64,000 nucleotides of DNA from Panulirus ornatus (lineage: Eukaryota > Arthropoda > Malacostraca > Decapoda > Palinuridae): assembly GCF_036320965.1 (NCBI RefSeq), contig NC_092261.1:13891197-13955196 (forward strand), written 5' to 3'. Positions 23,795-34,798 of the stretch are shown piece by piece. The position numbers and the translations under genes were made by a program. Within the stretch, counting starts at the first letter, position 1, and each line of letters begins with the position of its first letter. The notes below the pieces were generated by a model. That model did not search any database. It was not told the origin of the DNA and saw only the letters and a list, made by a program, of their open reading frames with translations.

Positions 23795-24370
23795 GAATAA
23801 TGCACCAATGCCAGAGTCCCTTATCCACAACCAAGCCCCACAGATCTTTCCGTGGCTTCCCTAGCCCGCTTCATATGTCCACTGACGGCTCATCGCTCCC
23901 TGTATACCACCTCGTTCCAATTCGCTCTATCCTTGCATTTTCGGACCACGTTCACTCAAAGCATCCTGCACTACATGTCTCGATCTTGTCTTTGGTCTCC
24001 CTCTTCTCTTTATTCGCAAATTTTATCACGTACAAGTTTTTAGACTGCCTCTCCTTATTCATCCTCACCAAATGTCCGAACCATTCCAATACACCCAGCT
24101 TGGTTCTCACAGACATATACCGCCAACAGCCATACTTCTCCCACAGTCATTCCTCATTGGGTCAACCCTCCTCACACCGCACACTGTCCCCAAGCATCTA
24201 CACACATCCATGGTCTTCCGTAATTTTTGTTTTGCTGTAGTTATGGCCCGCGTCTTTCAGGCATACAACACCGTCGGGAATACTATACCATCAATCATAC
24301 ACATCTTCGCCCTCGCAGACAGCGACCTCTCTATCCATACACTTCTCACTGTGCCCAGGACCTCCACTCA
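23795..24370 (-). mobile_element. diverged relative of the LINE 3' half
   Basis: The words AATAATGCACCAATGCC, CCTGTATACCACCTCGTTCC, AATTCGCTCTATCC, AAATGTCCGAACCATTCC and CATACAACACCG follow the order of the LINE copy at 21.05-21.60 kb with many substitutions. It looks like an older or different subfamily of the same RT lineage, reading on the minus strand. It lacks the GCGTTAGCGAGG end and an AT tail. Confidence 0.7.
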
Positions 24371-24451
24371 CCCTAGAGGTGAGTTCAGCATTTCTGACAG
24401 GAACCAGAAATTTAACCAAGGCGGGTTGAAAACCGGGAGAAGAAGCAAGTA

Positions 24452-24454
<3 letters not shown>

Positions 24455-24521
<67 letters not shown>

Positions 24522-24573
24522 AATAATAATAGTAATAATAATAATAATAATGATGATGATGATGATGATGATG

Positions 24574-24619
<46 letters not shown>

Positions 24620-24655
24620 GAAGAAGAAGAAGAAGAAGAGGAAAGAAAGAAAGAG
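24455..24655. repeat. compound (TAA)n-(TGA)n-(TAA)n-(AAG)n repeat
   Basis: About 200 bp of trinucleotide repeat: TAA interrupted by GATAATGATAAT and TAGTAA, a GATGATGATGATG block near 24550, TAA again, then AAG and GAAA. Open frames here are poly-Ile, poly-Tyr or poly-Asn artefacts. Confidence 0.95.
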
Positions 24656-25590
24656 GAATAAAAGTGTGAATGCGAGTGCTGAAGGACAAACCTTATCAAG
24701 TATACTGACACGTAATGGATGAGAAGGTCAACAAGACGTACGTGCAACCTTCAAGACCGACTGACTTCGATGTGTGGGCGACGCTGCGGCCCAGGTTGCT
24801 CACTTGGTGGTCTTCAGTGGCGTATGGTTTCTTTTTATTGGTCGTGACAGGTAACCTGATGAACCATTTCACGACCATGGTAATTGCTCTTCTCGGTGTG
24901 ACACAACCCCATTAAGGCGTTATGTAAGGCTGTACTGGTTGGCGGCCTTGATGACCACAGAGGTGGGAGGAGTCTTACGAAGAGAAACTTGAGGATGGTT
25001 TGCACTGTGGCGTAGGGTTCAAGCCACCTGCGTGACCCACTTGCCATCAACATAGAAATGACCTTACACGGAAGGACGGGAGAGGGGTGGTCGAGAAGGC
25101 TTAAGAAAGAGTAAGGGATGGCCTAAGTTATGGATAGGCTTGGGAGAGGCCTGTGGATGGCTTCGGGTGCGGAGTGAGGAGAGTAGATGGGTTCAGGCCC
25201 AGAGGCGAGGCCCGTCTGCAACCACCATATCAAAGGACCACGATACTTTAAAGATACCTTAACTTTGCTTATTGCAGCAAATACTTCATTTGTTTCAAAT
25301 CTTGATAGCCAATCCAATCATTGTTCGTCAGTTCTTGTTATTCTTCAATTCCTTTCAAATAGTTCATTCGTCATGTGAACCTGCTCAATAATTAATTCAG
25401 ACTCAATCCCTGTCAAGATTTTTCTCGTCATGGAACTTCCAATGTAATTCAGTCAATAAATCTCTGTCCCAAGAGACTTTTTATTTTACACGTTATCCTC
25501 TTCTCCGCCACCGCCCACAGGATGGGTACGACAGCACAATAAATTGGCCGATCTCGCGGCAAAAAAAAAAATAATGAAAAAAATTCTCTC
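24656..25590. other. low-copy sequence, no gene recognised
   Basis: A 66-residue frame at 24715-24915 has one hydrophobic segment (FFLLVV to MVIALLGV) but no family I recognise. The stretch 25060-25200 is purine-rich. No repeat family was spotted. Confidence 0.4.
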
Positions 25591-25887
25591 AACTCGACAG
25601 ACAAGGACGTACCGACTTCCAAGTTCTCTTCAGTGAGGGTCGTCCTGCGCCCAGCCACTCCGAAGAGCTACGACCCGGACCACTCTCAACGAACTGCGTC
25701 CGTCGAGGAGCTACGACACGCACTGGACGTCGAGAGGCTACTTCTACGAACCTACGTCAAGGAACTAATTCGAAGAGCGAACTTGACGGAGCTACTTCAG
25801 CAACTGATTGAGCGAGGCAAGTCAGGAAGCCATTTCAAGGAGTTACGGCAGTGGGATAAGTGCTTTCGAGAAGTTGTTGTTGTCTGA
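25591..25887 (+). CDS. weak exon candidate, unknown product
   Basis: A repeat-free open frame with no ATG near its left end ends at the TGA at 25885-25887. It is preceded by a pyrimidine-containing TTCTCTCAACTCGACAG at 25584-25600 that could serve as a 3' splice site, followed by about 95 codons. The translation is charged and predicted by eye to be helical (VEELRHALDVERLLLRTYVK, then ELLQQLIERGK) with no cysteine or catalytic motif that I recognise. The words GAGGAGCTACGAC, GACGGAGCTACTTC and GAAGAGCTACGAC recur at uneven spacing, so a decayed minisatellite is an equally good reading. The 26.4-kb GC-rich stretch lies downstream, so it could not be the promoter of this frame. Confidence 0.2.
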   Translation, partial: NSTDKDVPTSKFSSVRVVLRPATPKSYDPDHSQRTASVEELRHALDVERLLLRTYVKELIRRANLTELLQQLIERGKSGSHFKELRQWDKCFREVVVV

Positions 25888-26175
25888 TGCTTCCCTCAAC
25901 TCACCACGACTTGTGCGAGGCACTGATGGATGGCGACCCCAGCGGCAGGGAGGGAGTGGCCGGTGAGGAGCGAGGTGAGCGGCATCCAGGCGGCCTTGCG
26001 TGAGGGCGGCCTATCCCGTGACGTTCACCTGGACAAGATATGTAGGTGGTGGTGTGCGACGGCCGGCAGCCGTGTTCACCATGCATCACCACTACAGGAC
26101 CGCCTAGTGGTCTCCATGACGGACCAGCCCCTCTCTACTACCACAAGCCGTCATGACAACCTAAACAGATCACTA

Positions 26176-26177
<2 letters not shown>
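25888..26177. other. low-copy GC-rich sequence
   Basis: A 102-residue frame crosses into the CT tract. Its first 80 residues are not recognisable. No regulatory motif cluster is visible. Confidence 0.4.

Positions 26178-26233
<56 letters not shown>
26178..26233. repeat. (CT)n microsatellite
   Basis: About 56 bp of CT. It is the only long tract with pyrimidine on the plus strand in the first 40 kb. Confidence 0.95.
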
Positions 26234-26236
<3 letters not shown>

Positions 26237-26439
26237 AATCACTATCCCTATAACCTGCATTTAACATTAAAAAAAAATACTGCACATAAAAATAGAAGCG
26301 AACTGTAGGTAACCCGACTGGATTTCACGATACAGTATATCCTGGACGTTTCTACAGCACACGAGGAGGGAAAAATACACCCCAACCAAAAAAAAAAAAA
26401 AAACTCTTCAGTTTTAATGACACATCAACTGGACAATGA

Positions 26440-26660
26440 GAGGAGGGAGGAGGGTGGCTGGCACCACGACAGCTGGCGGAGCGCATGCGCGAGGGAGGAG
26501 CCTGCTGCGCGACGCCCCACACAAGGGGTGGTGGTTCCCCAACTGACTCTAGTGGCCTATTGACTGTCGGGAAGTTTGTACTTCTGTCTGGTGTGCGCCG
26601 CCCCACGCTCCCTGGTGTGACTACTCGCGTTAGACCCGGCACGGACTTATGACACTACCA
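26440..26660. promoter_or_regulatory. GC-rich stretch with an NRF-1-like palindrome, promoter candidate
   Basis: The perfect palindrome GCGCATGCGC is at 26481-26490. It matches the core of the consensus bound by nuclear respiratory factor 1, which marks many animal housekeeping promoters. The surrounding 200 bp are richer in CpG than the neighbouring AT-rich DNA (GCGCGACGCC, GTGCGCCGCCCC, TAATACCGCGAGG). No TATA box is evident and no downstream gene is recognised on either strand, so this is a candidate only. Confidence 0.25.
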
Positions 26661-26807
26661 GTGCCGTGCTAATACCGCGAGGCACTTCTGTTCTGTGGTG
26701 GAAAAGAAAAATATATCTAAATACCTGTTCTGTCCCTTCACTAGTCTTACACGTACAGGTAAGCGCAACTAGTTTTGCATCGTATTCCTTGGTGAAAGAT
26801 CAGTCAA

Positions 26808-26813
<6 letters not shown>

Positions 26814-26888
<75 letters not shown>
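26814..26888. repeat. (AT)n microsatellite
   Basis: About 75 bp of pure AT. No LINE or SINE end is recognisable on either side, unlike several other AT tracts here. Confidence 0.95.
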
Positions 26889-26889
<1 letters not shown>

Positions 26890-27780
26890 CTTGTGTAAAG
26901 TTATGATATACGAATTCTACGATACAGGTAGAGTCAAACTGTAGTACATTCAACGGGCCAAAGCAACAAACAGTGTATGAAGCATCTGCTTCAGCAGACA
27001 GTCCTGCCGGACATTCTTGTCACCTCCACCCCGGAAGATACGTCTGATGAATGTTTTTCATGGAGGAAATGTGTGGTGTGTACCAGCAACATAAAAAGGC
27101 GCGCAAGAGGGTGTGTGTGAGAAATGTGCGCAGGCGCGTGAATGAAGACGAGTCACGAAGTCTGATCGGAAGACATGTAACAGGTCCAGGTCCGTGCGGC
27201 TGGGAGATAAGGCCAAGAATGTCTCTCCCCGTTGTTCAGCGAGGCGGGGGAGAGGGGAGGAGACAGGTTCTGGGAGGTAAACATTTTGGGAGATGTCCCT
27301 TGGAGGGTTCTTTGTGGGTGGGGGGTGATCAAGAGAAGGTTCGGATATGATGATAAAGGAGGAGAGTTTCACTGTTCCAGTCACAACAGGTAGTGACATG
27401 ATGTCAGACTGGAAAGACGTGTTCTGTGGAGCTGAACAACAGGGTAAGGGTTCGTTGGGAGAGTTCCAGACGAGTGAGGTGAGGAAAGGTTAGGAGATGC
27501 GAAGGATACCAGGTCCTTGGGTTCATCCCAGGTACTCTACAGACGGTCAAGCAAGATGTGCAGAATGAATCCCAGAGAAGCTCATCGCCCAGCTATACCT
27601 GAAGGCCGCTGACCTACAAACACACAAAAACCAGTCATCTACCCATCACGAGGGAGCTACAATTGGCTTCCACACTCTGGACATCCGGGGGTTTTTACGG
27701 ACACTTATGACCAATTTGCTGCGACAGCCAGTCACAGCAATTAGAGAGCGAATCAGAAGGAGGACACAGGAAGATCTCGA
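26889..27780. other. low-copy sequence, no gene recognised
   Basis: A 99-residue plus frame (27051-27350) and a 113-residue minus frame overlap and show no recognisable domain. Purine-rich words dominate 27230-27480. Confidence 0.4.
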
Positions 27781-28179
27781 ACCCCACAGCCTCACGAATC
27801 TGTATTACGGGCAATATTAAACACCACAGCCTCACGAATCTGTACTATGGGCAATCTTAAACCACACAGCCTCACGAATCTGTACTACGGGTAATCTTAA
27901 ACCCCACAGCCTCACGAATCTTACTACGGGCGATCTTAAACCCCAAAGCCTCACGAATCTGTCCTACGGGCAATCTTAAACCCCACAGCCTCACGAATCT
28001 GTACTACGGGCAATCTTAAACCCCACAGCCTCACGAATCTGTACTACGGGCAATCTTAAACCCCACAGCCTCACGAATCTGTACTACGGGCAATCTTAAA
28101 CCCCACAGCCTCACGAATCTGTACTACGGGCAATCTTAAACCCCACAGCCTCACGAATCTGTACTACGGGCAATCTTAG
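27781..28179. repeat. 40-bp minisatellite, 10 copies
   Basis: Units begin ACCCCACAGCCTCACGAATC and end TACTACGGGCAATCTTAA. The first four carry changes (TGTATTACGG, a 39-bp unit with a lost base near 27922, CCCCAAAGCC). The last five are essentially identical, so homogenisation is polar toward the right end. Confidence 0.95.
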
Positions 28180-29296
28180 ACTGCCGTCAGCCAGAGTATC
28201 TACATAACGTGAATCAAAACATCACCCTGGCTGTCGCAGGCACTCCACTACACGATCTAAACAGTACCTTCTTTAGTACAGCCTTAAAAGAAAACGAAGA
28301 AGAGAAACTCTACTGCTTACTTACCTCCCCCACACAGTATTTTTTTTACACATCAACGGCAACATGTACAGTAAGGGCACTGGTAAAAGCTCCAGGGTGA
28401 GGTGGGGTCAGGTCACCTGTTGTTTTTCCTACTACTCACCCTCACGGCCCCTTGTTATTTCCGGCCGCTCACGGCCTCTCCCTCCCTCTCTCTCTCGCCC
28501 CCGTCCCGGACCAAACTGATTCTGTCCAGAGCTGTCACAGTCGCACGTGCCTGGCGTCACATATGCAAGCCTGGGAGCGTGTGTCGGGTGTGTGTGTGTG
28601 GGTGCGTGTGTGTGTTACCTTATACCATGTGTTTGTATATCGTCCCCGGGGGGGAAGTACTAATTACCAGATACTGTGACATATGACAGTAATATCCATG
28701 CCTGTCGCCACAAACGTTCTGAACCAGAGAGGGACTCGAGGTCAGATGAATTGTAATTAAGTCGGTTGCCTCGTCACGTAGTGGGATCTGTCAAAATGGC
28801 ACGCTCTCTCCCCATTTGTATCATTATTACACTGGCGATTTAAACGCCATTCTTGATTGGGGGGGGGGGGGGAAGGTATGTAGGACTCCTCCATCCCCAC
28901 GACAGCTGGGGAAAGGAGTTCGTGACAGCAGAGAGCAAGGTTTAGGCATATAAACATCGAATACTCCTGTTCTGTGAGCCATTTGCTGGATATTCTGCAA
29001 CTTGTGATAAAAACGGGAGGCACGAGTCTGCAGCACCAACGTGTCATCCATACCAGCCCAGAGCAATGTGGATGGTAATGCATCCACAGAGGTGCAAAGT
29101 TAAACCTGTTTATGATATGCTGAGCTTGAAGTGTATTCAGCCAAGTCTTGAGGCGACCTTCACATATTAGGGTCACACAGTTAATGAGAGATGATGATGA
29201 TGATGATGATGTAAGCAAGCTATTAAGAAGGCTTAATGCTCTATGGCCCCACTCACGCAACGGCTGTACCGTACGTAACCTTGAATCTCAACTCCC
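28180..29296. other. low-copy sequence with a poly(G) run and a possible RT trace
   Basis: A poly(G) run lies at about 28859-28872 and an (ATG)n run near 29190. On the minus strand around 29050 the text GMDDTLVLQTRA is reminiscent of the YADD neighbourhood of a LINE RT, but no flanking RT domain confirms it. CT/TC-rich words lie near 28470. Confidence 0.35.
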
Positions 29297-29527
29297 TAAG
29301 CACGACGGTACGATCCAAGAGCACGACGGTACGATCTAAGAGCACGATGGTACGATCTAAGAGCATGACGGTACGATCTTAGAGCACGATGGTACGATCT
29401 AAGAGCATGACGGTACGATCTTAGAGCACGATGGTACGATCTAAGAGCATGACGGTACGATCTAAGAGCACGATGGTACGATCTAAGAGCATGAAGGTAC
29501 GATCCAGGTGCATGATTTGTACGACCC
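29297..29527 (+). repeat. 21-bp minisatellite of the dispersed CGACGGTAC family, about 11 copies
   Basis: Units read GAGCACGACGGTACGATC plus TAA. From the third unit, GAGCATGACGG and GAGCACGATGG alternate, giving a 42-bp higher-order period. The array ends at GTACGACCCCTGGGTATGAT, the flank also seen near 12550, followed by a short TATATATA. Confidence 0.95.
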
Positions 29528-29759
29528 CTGGGTATGATATATATATACATACATTTTGGTGGGTTTTACGGGCCGGTTTCCACCTGCTCGAGGTTACAGC
29601 GCCAAGTGTACACCAACACCTTTGGCGAAGCTTTAGCGTTTGAAAGTACAGTCTCGTCAAAGAACGTCTCGGTCTTAAGGTCTCTACACTTCCTTGCTAC
29701 TGGAAGCAGCGCTGCCTTGGGCTACAGGAGCCTTAAGAAAGAACCTAGGTAATACCAAG

Positions 29760-29762
<3 letters not shown>
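29528..29762. other. low-copy sequence, no gene recognised
   Basis: It contains CTCGAGGTTACAGCG and AAAGTACAGTCTCGTCAAAG, words partly shared with 40370-40470 (TTGAGGTTAAGCC, AAAGTACACTCTCGCCAAAG). This suggests a diverged two-copy repeat between the two sites. Confidence 0.4.

Positions 29763-29838
<76 letters not shown>
29763..29838. repeat. (GA)n microsatellite
   Basis: About 75 bp of uninterrupted GA, purine on the plus strand. Confidence 0.95.
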
Positions 29839-29839
<1 letters not shown>

Positions 29840-30525
29840 CACACACCTTTCGGGGTTGTTCCCTCCACGGCCCCAAAGTCAACAAACCCTGATGGGGTTA
29901 ATGTGGTACGTGAATACCAACATTTTTTTTTTTTTGCTTGTGCAGAACCTGGTGTACAAGCCGATGATATTTCAGCCAAGTCTGCGAAATGGAGACGGCC
30001 AATCAACATATATATACAGGTTCACCACAACGGATGAAAAAACAAAATAAAAATACTGCTGTTACATTTGCATTACTTTTTCTAAAGTGAAAGCTGAATA
30101 TATAAACATACTTTCAAAACGAGGCTGGGAGGCCGCTAATGCCTCAACATTTACAAATCTGAATTTTTAGCTGTATTTTCGCTCACTGGCAGAGAGATGT
30201 ACTGTGGTGATAATTAGTGGCATAAAAAATAATAGGGCCACTCGCCTTCTATGCATCTGCTACGTGTGGTTGAGCTTTCAAGCCGCGCAACAGTTGTGTG
30301 GGGCGGCCGCAAGCGGCAAACATCCAGAGTTTCCTCAGAATCTTAACCTTCCGTGTGGCGAACATCCAGAGTTTCCTTAGAATCTTAACCTTCCGTGTGG
30401 CGTCTGGCTGCCCAGCCCGTTTTACCAATGAGCCTATCAGGTCGCTCGTATGGAGAAAACCATACTATAGCGACGTCTCTTCGTTGTATATCAAATGACT
30501 GATGTATTTCTTTCCTGTACCTTCC
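29839..30525. other. low-copy sequence with a 42-bp duplication
   Basis: The block AACATCCAGAGTTTCC to TTCCGTGTGGCG occurs at 30319-30360 and 30361-30402 with one or two changes. No gene is recognised. Confidence 0.6.
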
Positions 30526-30650
30526 GTAATGATGTGATTATGACACGAAAGTGCACTCGGGAACTTACCCTGTCTCATTTCGCTGTGGTAAGAAAGGAAT
30601 TTATTTCATCACGCGCTCAACTGTGATCTCTTCCAATATACATATAGTGT
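30526..30650. mobile_element. fragment of the repeat that also forms the 44.6-kb foldback
   Basis: ATGATGTGATTATGACACG, AAAGTGCACTCGGGAACTTA and CATCACGCGC words match the arm of the palindrome at 44567-44718 (ATGTGATTACACACGAAAC, GTGCACTTTCGTGT, GATGCGCGTGATC). Only one arm is present here. I associate it with a dispersed decapod repeat but cannot name the family. Confidence 0.6.
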
Positions 30651-31358
30651 TCCATTGCTCAGCTGTTCCATGACACATCACTAGTGGCTAAGTTCGTCTC
30701 TGTCGAGCATCCGTGGCTTCCGCGTTCATGTTTTTACGTCCAGACGTACGACTTTTCACCAGCCGGCTATGTTTGGCCTGGCAGCCGCCCATCTGTTCCA
30801 GTACCCGGCACACCCACCTCGCTCGGGGGCATCGCCCGCCCGATCCCAAGTCGATCCGCGAGGCTCATCTCTACCACCCTTTGCAGCCTTGTTGTGGTCA
30901 ACCGGCCTGTCTGAATGGGGAAGAAGGGGAGGCAACGGTGTGGCCTCCGTACCAACGACAGCCTAGCTGATCCCGTGTCTTTTTTTTTTTGACGATATGT
31001 ATCCAGTGAGCGTTTGGACAACTGATAGCCACATTTTCAGCCTCTTGCTTGCTGTAACACGATGATTCGTCTTTTATTTTTCTCCGGCGACATCATTCGA
31101 AACGTTCGTTTTTTTTTTCTTCCCGTTCCAGTGCGCAATCGCGGCCACAGTCGAAGGCCGGTGTACGGTCTGTTAAGCATGTGATATTATTATCAACGCA
31201 CAGGAGTGTGGACCTCCCACGGGCCTGCATTTCTGTCAGCTCCTTGAACACGATGGTACGACCTCTGGGTCAGTTCAAAAGTCAGGCCACTGGACCTAAG
31301 GGGTCGTAGCTTCGTGCAGGAGGGCCTAAGCAGTGTCGTGCTTGATGAATCATCCTCT
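30651..31358. other. low-copy sequence with one 21-bp-family unit
   Basis: Near 31240-31315 the words CCTTGAACACGATGGTACG, GGTCAGTTCAAAAGTCAGGC and GGGGTCGTAGCTTCGTGC form a single diverged copy of the dispersed family with its usual GTCAGGCCA flank. The rest is unique, with two T runs near 30980 and 31110. Confidence 0.5.
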
Positions 31359-31750
31359 CGTTCTCAGTCATCGAGACTTACCCTTCTTAGTTATCGAGTT
31401 TCACTGTTCTCAGTCATCGAGACACATCGTTCTAAGTCATCGAGACCTAACGTTCTCATTCATCGAGACTTATCGTTCTCATTCATCGAGACCTACCGTT
31501 CTCAGTCATCGAGACTTACTGTTCTCAGTCATCGAGACTTACTGTTCTCAGTCACTGAGACTCATATGTCTCAGTCATCAAGACTCATCTGTCTCAGTCA
31601 TCAAGACTCATTGTTCTCAGTCATCAAGACTCATTATTCTCAGTCATCAAGACTCATTATTCTCAGTCATCAAGACTCTTCGTTCTCAGTCATCAAGACT
31701 CTTCGTTCTCAGTCATCAAGACTCATCGTTCTCAGTCATCGGACTCATCA
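31359..31750. repeat. 23-bp minisatellite, about 17 copies
   Basis: Units read GTTCTCAGTCATCGAGAC plus TTACT-like ends. The left half uses CATCGAGACTTA and the right half CATCAAGACTCA, with one conversion point near 31570. Because 23 is not a multiple of three, the unit is read in all three frames in turn, and the long frame across it is repeat translation. Confidence 0.95.
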
Positions 31751-31854
31751 CTCATAACTTACTCATGACTAAGCTGGCAGCACCCTACCCCAGCCCTACA
31801 CGGCCTGCAGCCGGCCCACGCCCCGCACTCACTGACCTCAGCACTCTCCCGCCC

Positions 31855-32045
31855 CGCTCTCACTCCACACACCCGCCATCCTCACTCCATACACCCGCCA
31901 CTCTCAATCCACACACCCATCATTCTCACTCCACACACCCATCACTCTCACTCCACAAACCCATCACTCCCACTCCACACACCCATCACTCTCACTCCAC
32001 ACACCCATCGCTCTCGCTCCATACACCCACCACACTCACTCCACT
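31855..32045. repeat. 22-bp tandem repeat, about 8 copies
   Basis: Units read CCCATCACTCTCACTCCACA plus CA, with variants CCGCCACTCTCAATCC and CCCATCGCTCTCGCTCC. Confidence 0.9.
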
Positions 32046-32097
32046 TGCTCCTCTCTGCAACAACCTCCCAAATACATGTGAGCATCTGTAGCCCTAA

Positions 32098-32098
<1 letters not shown>

Positions 32099-32152
<54 letters not shown>

Positions 32153-32220
32153 ACACACACCCATACACACACACTCCCACACACACACACACACACCCAC
32201 ACACACACATACACACACAC
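32099..32220. repeat. (CA)n microsatellite with interruptions
   Basis: About 120 bp of CA, the first 50 pure, then CCCACACACACCC and CATACACAC interruptions. Confidence 0.95.
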
Positions 32221-32294
32221 GATCCATGAAAGAGCAAGCATCAAAAGCAACGTCATGCAAGGGTCATCGAGTAGCAAGTCGAGCAATACACATA

Positions 32295-32415
32295 CATGGC
32301 AGACGGTGACGACCCTTGGGTACTGATGACGTCCGACCTTGGAGCCTTATACGGTATTATGGGTCAGGTCAAAGGTCAGGCCATTATACCCAAGGGTCGT
32401 GCCGTCGTCTTAATA
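32295..32415. repeat. single diverged copy of the 21-bp family with long flank
   Basis: GACGACCCTTGGGTACTGAT, GGTCAGGTCAAAGGTCAGGC and CCAAGGGTCGTGCCGTCGTC occur in order. The GGTCAGGCCATTATACC text recurs at 6.86 and 31.28 kb, so the dispersed unit is larger than the 21-bp array itself. Confidence 0.6.
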
Positions 32416-34798
32416 GGGGCGAGGGGGTTAACCTACCCCACCTACCCACCCACACCCCTCCGTCGGCTGGAGGCCACTAACTGTTCGTAACAGAAGAGAA
32501 TAAAGTCACGAACGGCGGCCGTCCGTCCATTAGGAAGCGGATCACCTTGCAGTGCCCTGCGTCAACGGATGACGCACTCAACTATTTCCAGCGGCGGTTG
32601 GTGGTGGATTGAGGTTGAGGGAGTGGGAAAAACTGACACAGGAAGATGGTGAAGGTTGAGGGGGGGCAGGCAGGCGGGCAGGACCTGTTACGGAGACTGC
32701 ACATGGTGGGAGGAATGCGGATTCTTATTACACTCGGAACTTCATCAAACGACCTGTTTACCTCAACCTGTGTTCGAGATGTTGCCTTTAAGGAGGGCTA
32801 GCGCGTAGCAATCAACGCAAGGGAAAAGAGTTGTGCGAGTTCAGTGTTTCCAGCGTGTAATGATGTGTGGGGGACGAGGAGTGAAAGTGTTCGAGGACTG
32901 AATGTCAGCAACCCACGTATCATGTGAGGCAGAGAAAACAGCATTCAGGGGACAAGGAGGGGGAACTTGACAGCCACTGCGGTGCTGCCTCACTACGCCC
33001 GCCATCAGTCACCTCACCTTGATTAACCCAGGCGGGTAGGTAGTACCTCCTCCGTCCCACCTCGTTACTACGGGCAGGAAAGGCAAAGCTCGTGCTACAC
33101 CACCTTCACCAACAGGACCGCGTTCACTACACCAGCTTCGGAGGGAGGAATGAGCTCTCTTCTGCCAGGAGTCATACGTCTAGTGTTCTCCCATGGGACA
33201 TCAAGCGATGGCGCGAGGCCCTGGGTTTGCACCAGCGGTGTATATCACCGGCGCGACTTCACCAAAGACATTACGCAACACTCGAAACGAAATATTCCAT
33301 ATCCCTGTATAATATTTTTTTTACAAACTACATTTAACAACGTCGAAGTCAAGAACTCACCCGAAGAGCACATACATGAACAGTAAAAGGTGTAGGATAT
33401 GGAAGAGTGGATGGTAACTCGATACGACCACAGGTCACAACAGTTCGCCAGAGTCGGGTTGCTTGGAGCCAGCTCAGCGATCGTCATAAGTGACAATATG
33501 TACAAGGTATTGAACCCTCTCGGGGCACACACACCAGCATGCCTGTAAAACACTCTTTGAGTACAAAGATTCGACCGATGAATATGCTGTGACCTATGAC
33601 CTGGCACTTGAGGCTCAGGTCAGAGGCCTTGCAAGCTATCATAGCCAATGTGGTTATACCATTCTGTTCAATGGTTGACATACGAAGACCTCAGAGATCA
33701 AATGACATCAACACGTGAAAGGCGACGAACATAGTGCATTGTGGTGGGCTGAGGTGTGGAGAGTGGCCCGGACCGGGGTGTGGCCCACCACGGCGCACTA
33801 AAGATGAGTTGCATCATGGGCCATAAGTCTGCCGTGGTGCGCGGGTGCCATTCCGTGTTATGGGATGCTTCGCTGCCCCCAAGCAGTCACCACTCAACCA
33901 CCACAGACTCCCTACCACCAGTGAAGGTGTGAGGCACTTGCGTTGCCTTATGTCCCACCAAGAAAAACAAGACGTCTTGAAAAAACTAAGCCATGATATT
34001 CGTCTTGGTCTGATCTATATATATATATATATACGTTATCAATTTCAACTCCCAACGTTTATCATTCTTGAGCAATGATAATATAAACCATTTTTCCCTT
34101 ATAGGAAAATCTATTTACCTACGTCCTCTGCAAAATCATATCAGCTAGTCAACTCCGCAGGGAGTACCTGTGTTGTAAGTATGATGGGTGTATCATGTAT
34201 TGTTCTCGAGCTATCGCGCTGCTCAGAAACTGTACGGAGACTAGACAAACTGACAGAGAGGCGCAAGGTTGACCAACCTAAATGATGTCCAGCACTAAAA
34301 AGGAGCAGCGGCGTGAACTAAGACCGGAAGCTTAATCGCAGGAGTTCCTTTGGACGACATTTTGACGATCAAGGTATTACTGGCGTCCCCTGGTTGGGGG
34401 GGGGGCAATCGTTCATACGGATCTGCAGCTTCACCTTCCCCCGGGGCAACGACACGCCTCCTGCCTGGGTGTTGGCCAAGGTAGTTCCCTCCCCCCAGAG
34501 TGGTCGAGGCCACTTACTACAGCTATGAAGTAGGCCAGCACATCCTCCCCCTCCTCACCTGGGATATGACGTCCCTCATACCAGAAGCTCATAATTAATT
34601 TACTTAAGCCGTTAAGCCACACGTAAAGCTCTGAAATTAACATATTATTCAGCTTTGTCTCGACGACCAGAAAGGGATGCTACGCTGAATAGTTGAGGAA
34701 TATATGAAGCTCTCTGACTCCAAAGAGCTTTAAACTGTTGCAAGAGCAGCAGACACAACAGGTGTGGTGCCAGGTGGTGGAGATTGTAATGTCACCAG
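32416..34798. other. low-copy sequence, no gene recognised
   Basis: Frames up to 120 residues on either strand are unrecognisable. A possible imperfect hairpin has arms GTGCATTGTGGTGGGC at about 33734 and GCCCACCACGGCGCAC at about 33783. A short AT run lies at 34015-34033 and a G run near 34395. Several stretches (32520-33060) are moderately GC-rich. Confidence 0.4.

Noticed and set aside
24715..24915. 66-residue frame with one hydrophobic segment as a small membrane protein
   Set aside because: It is short and unsupported by any homologue I recognise, and a frame this size is expected by chance here.
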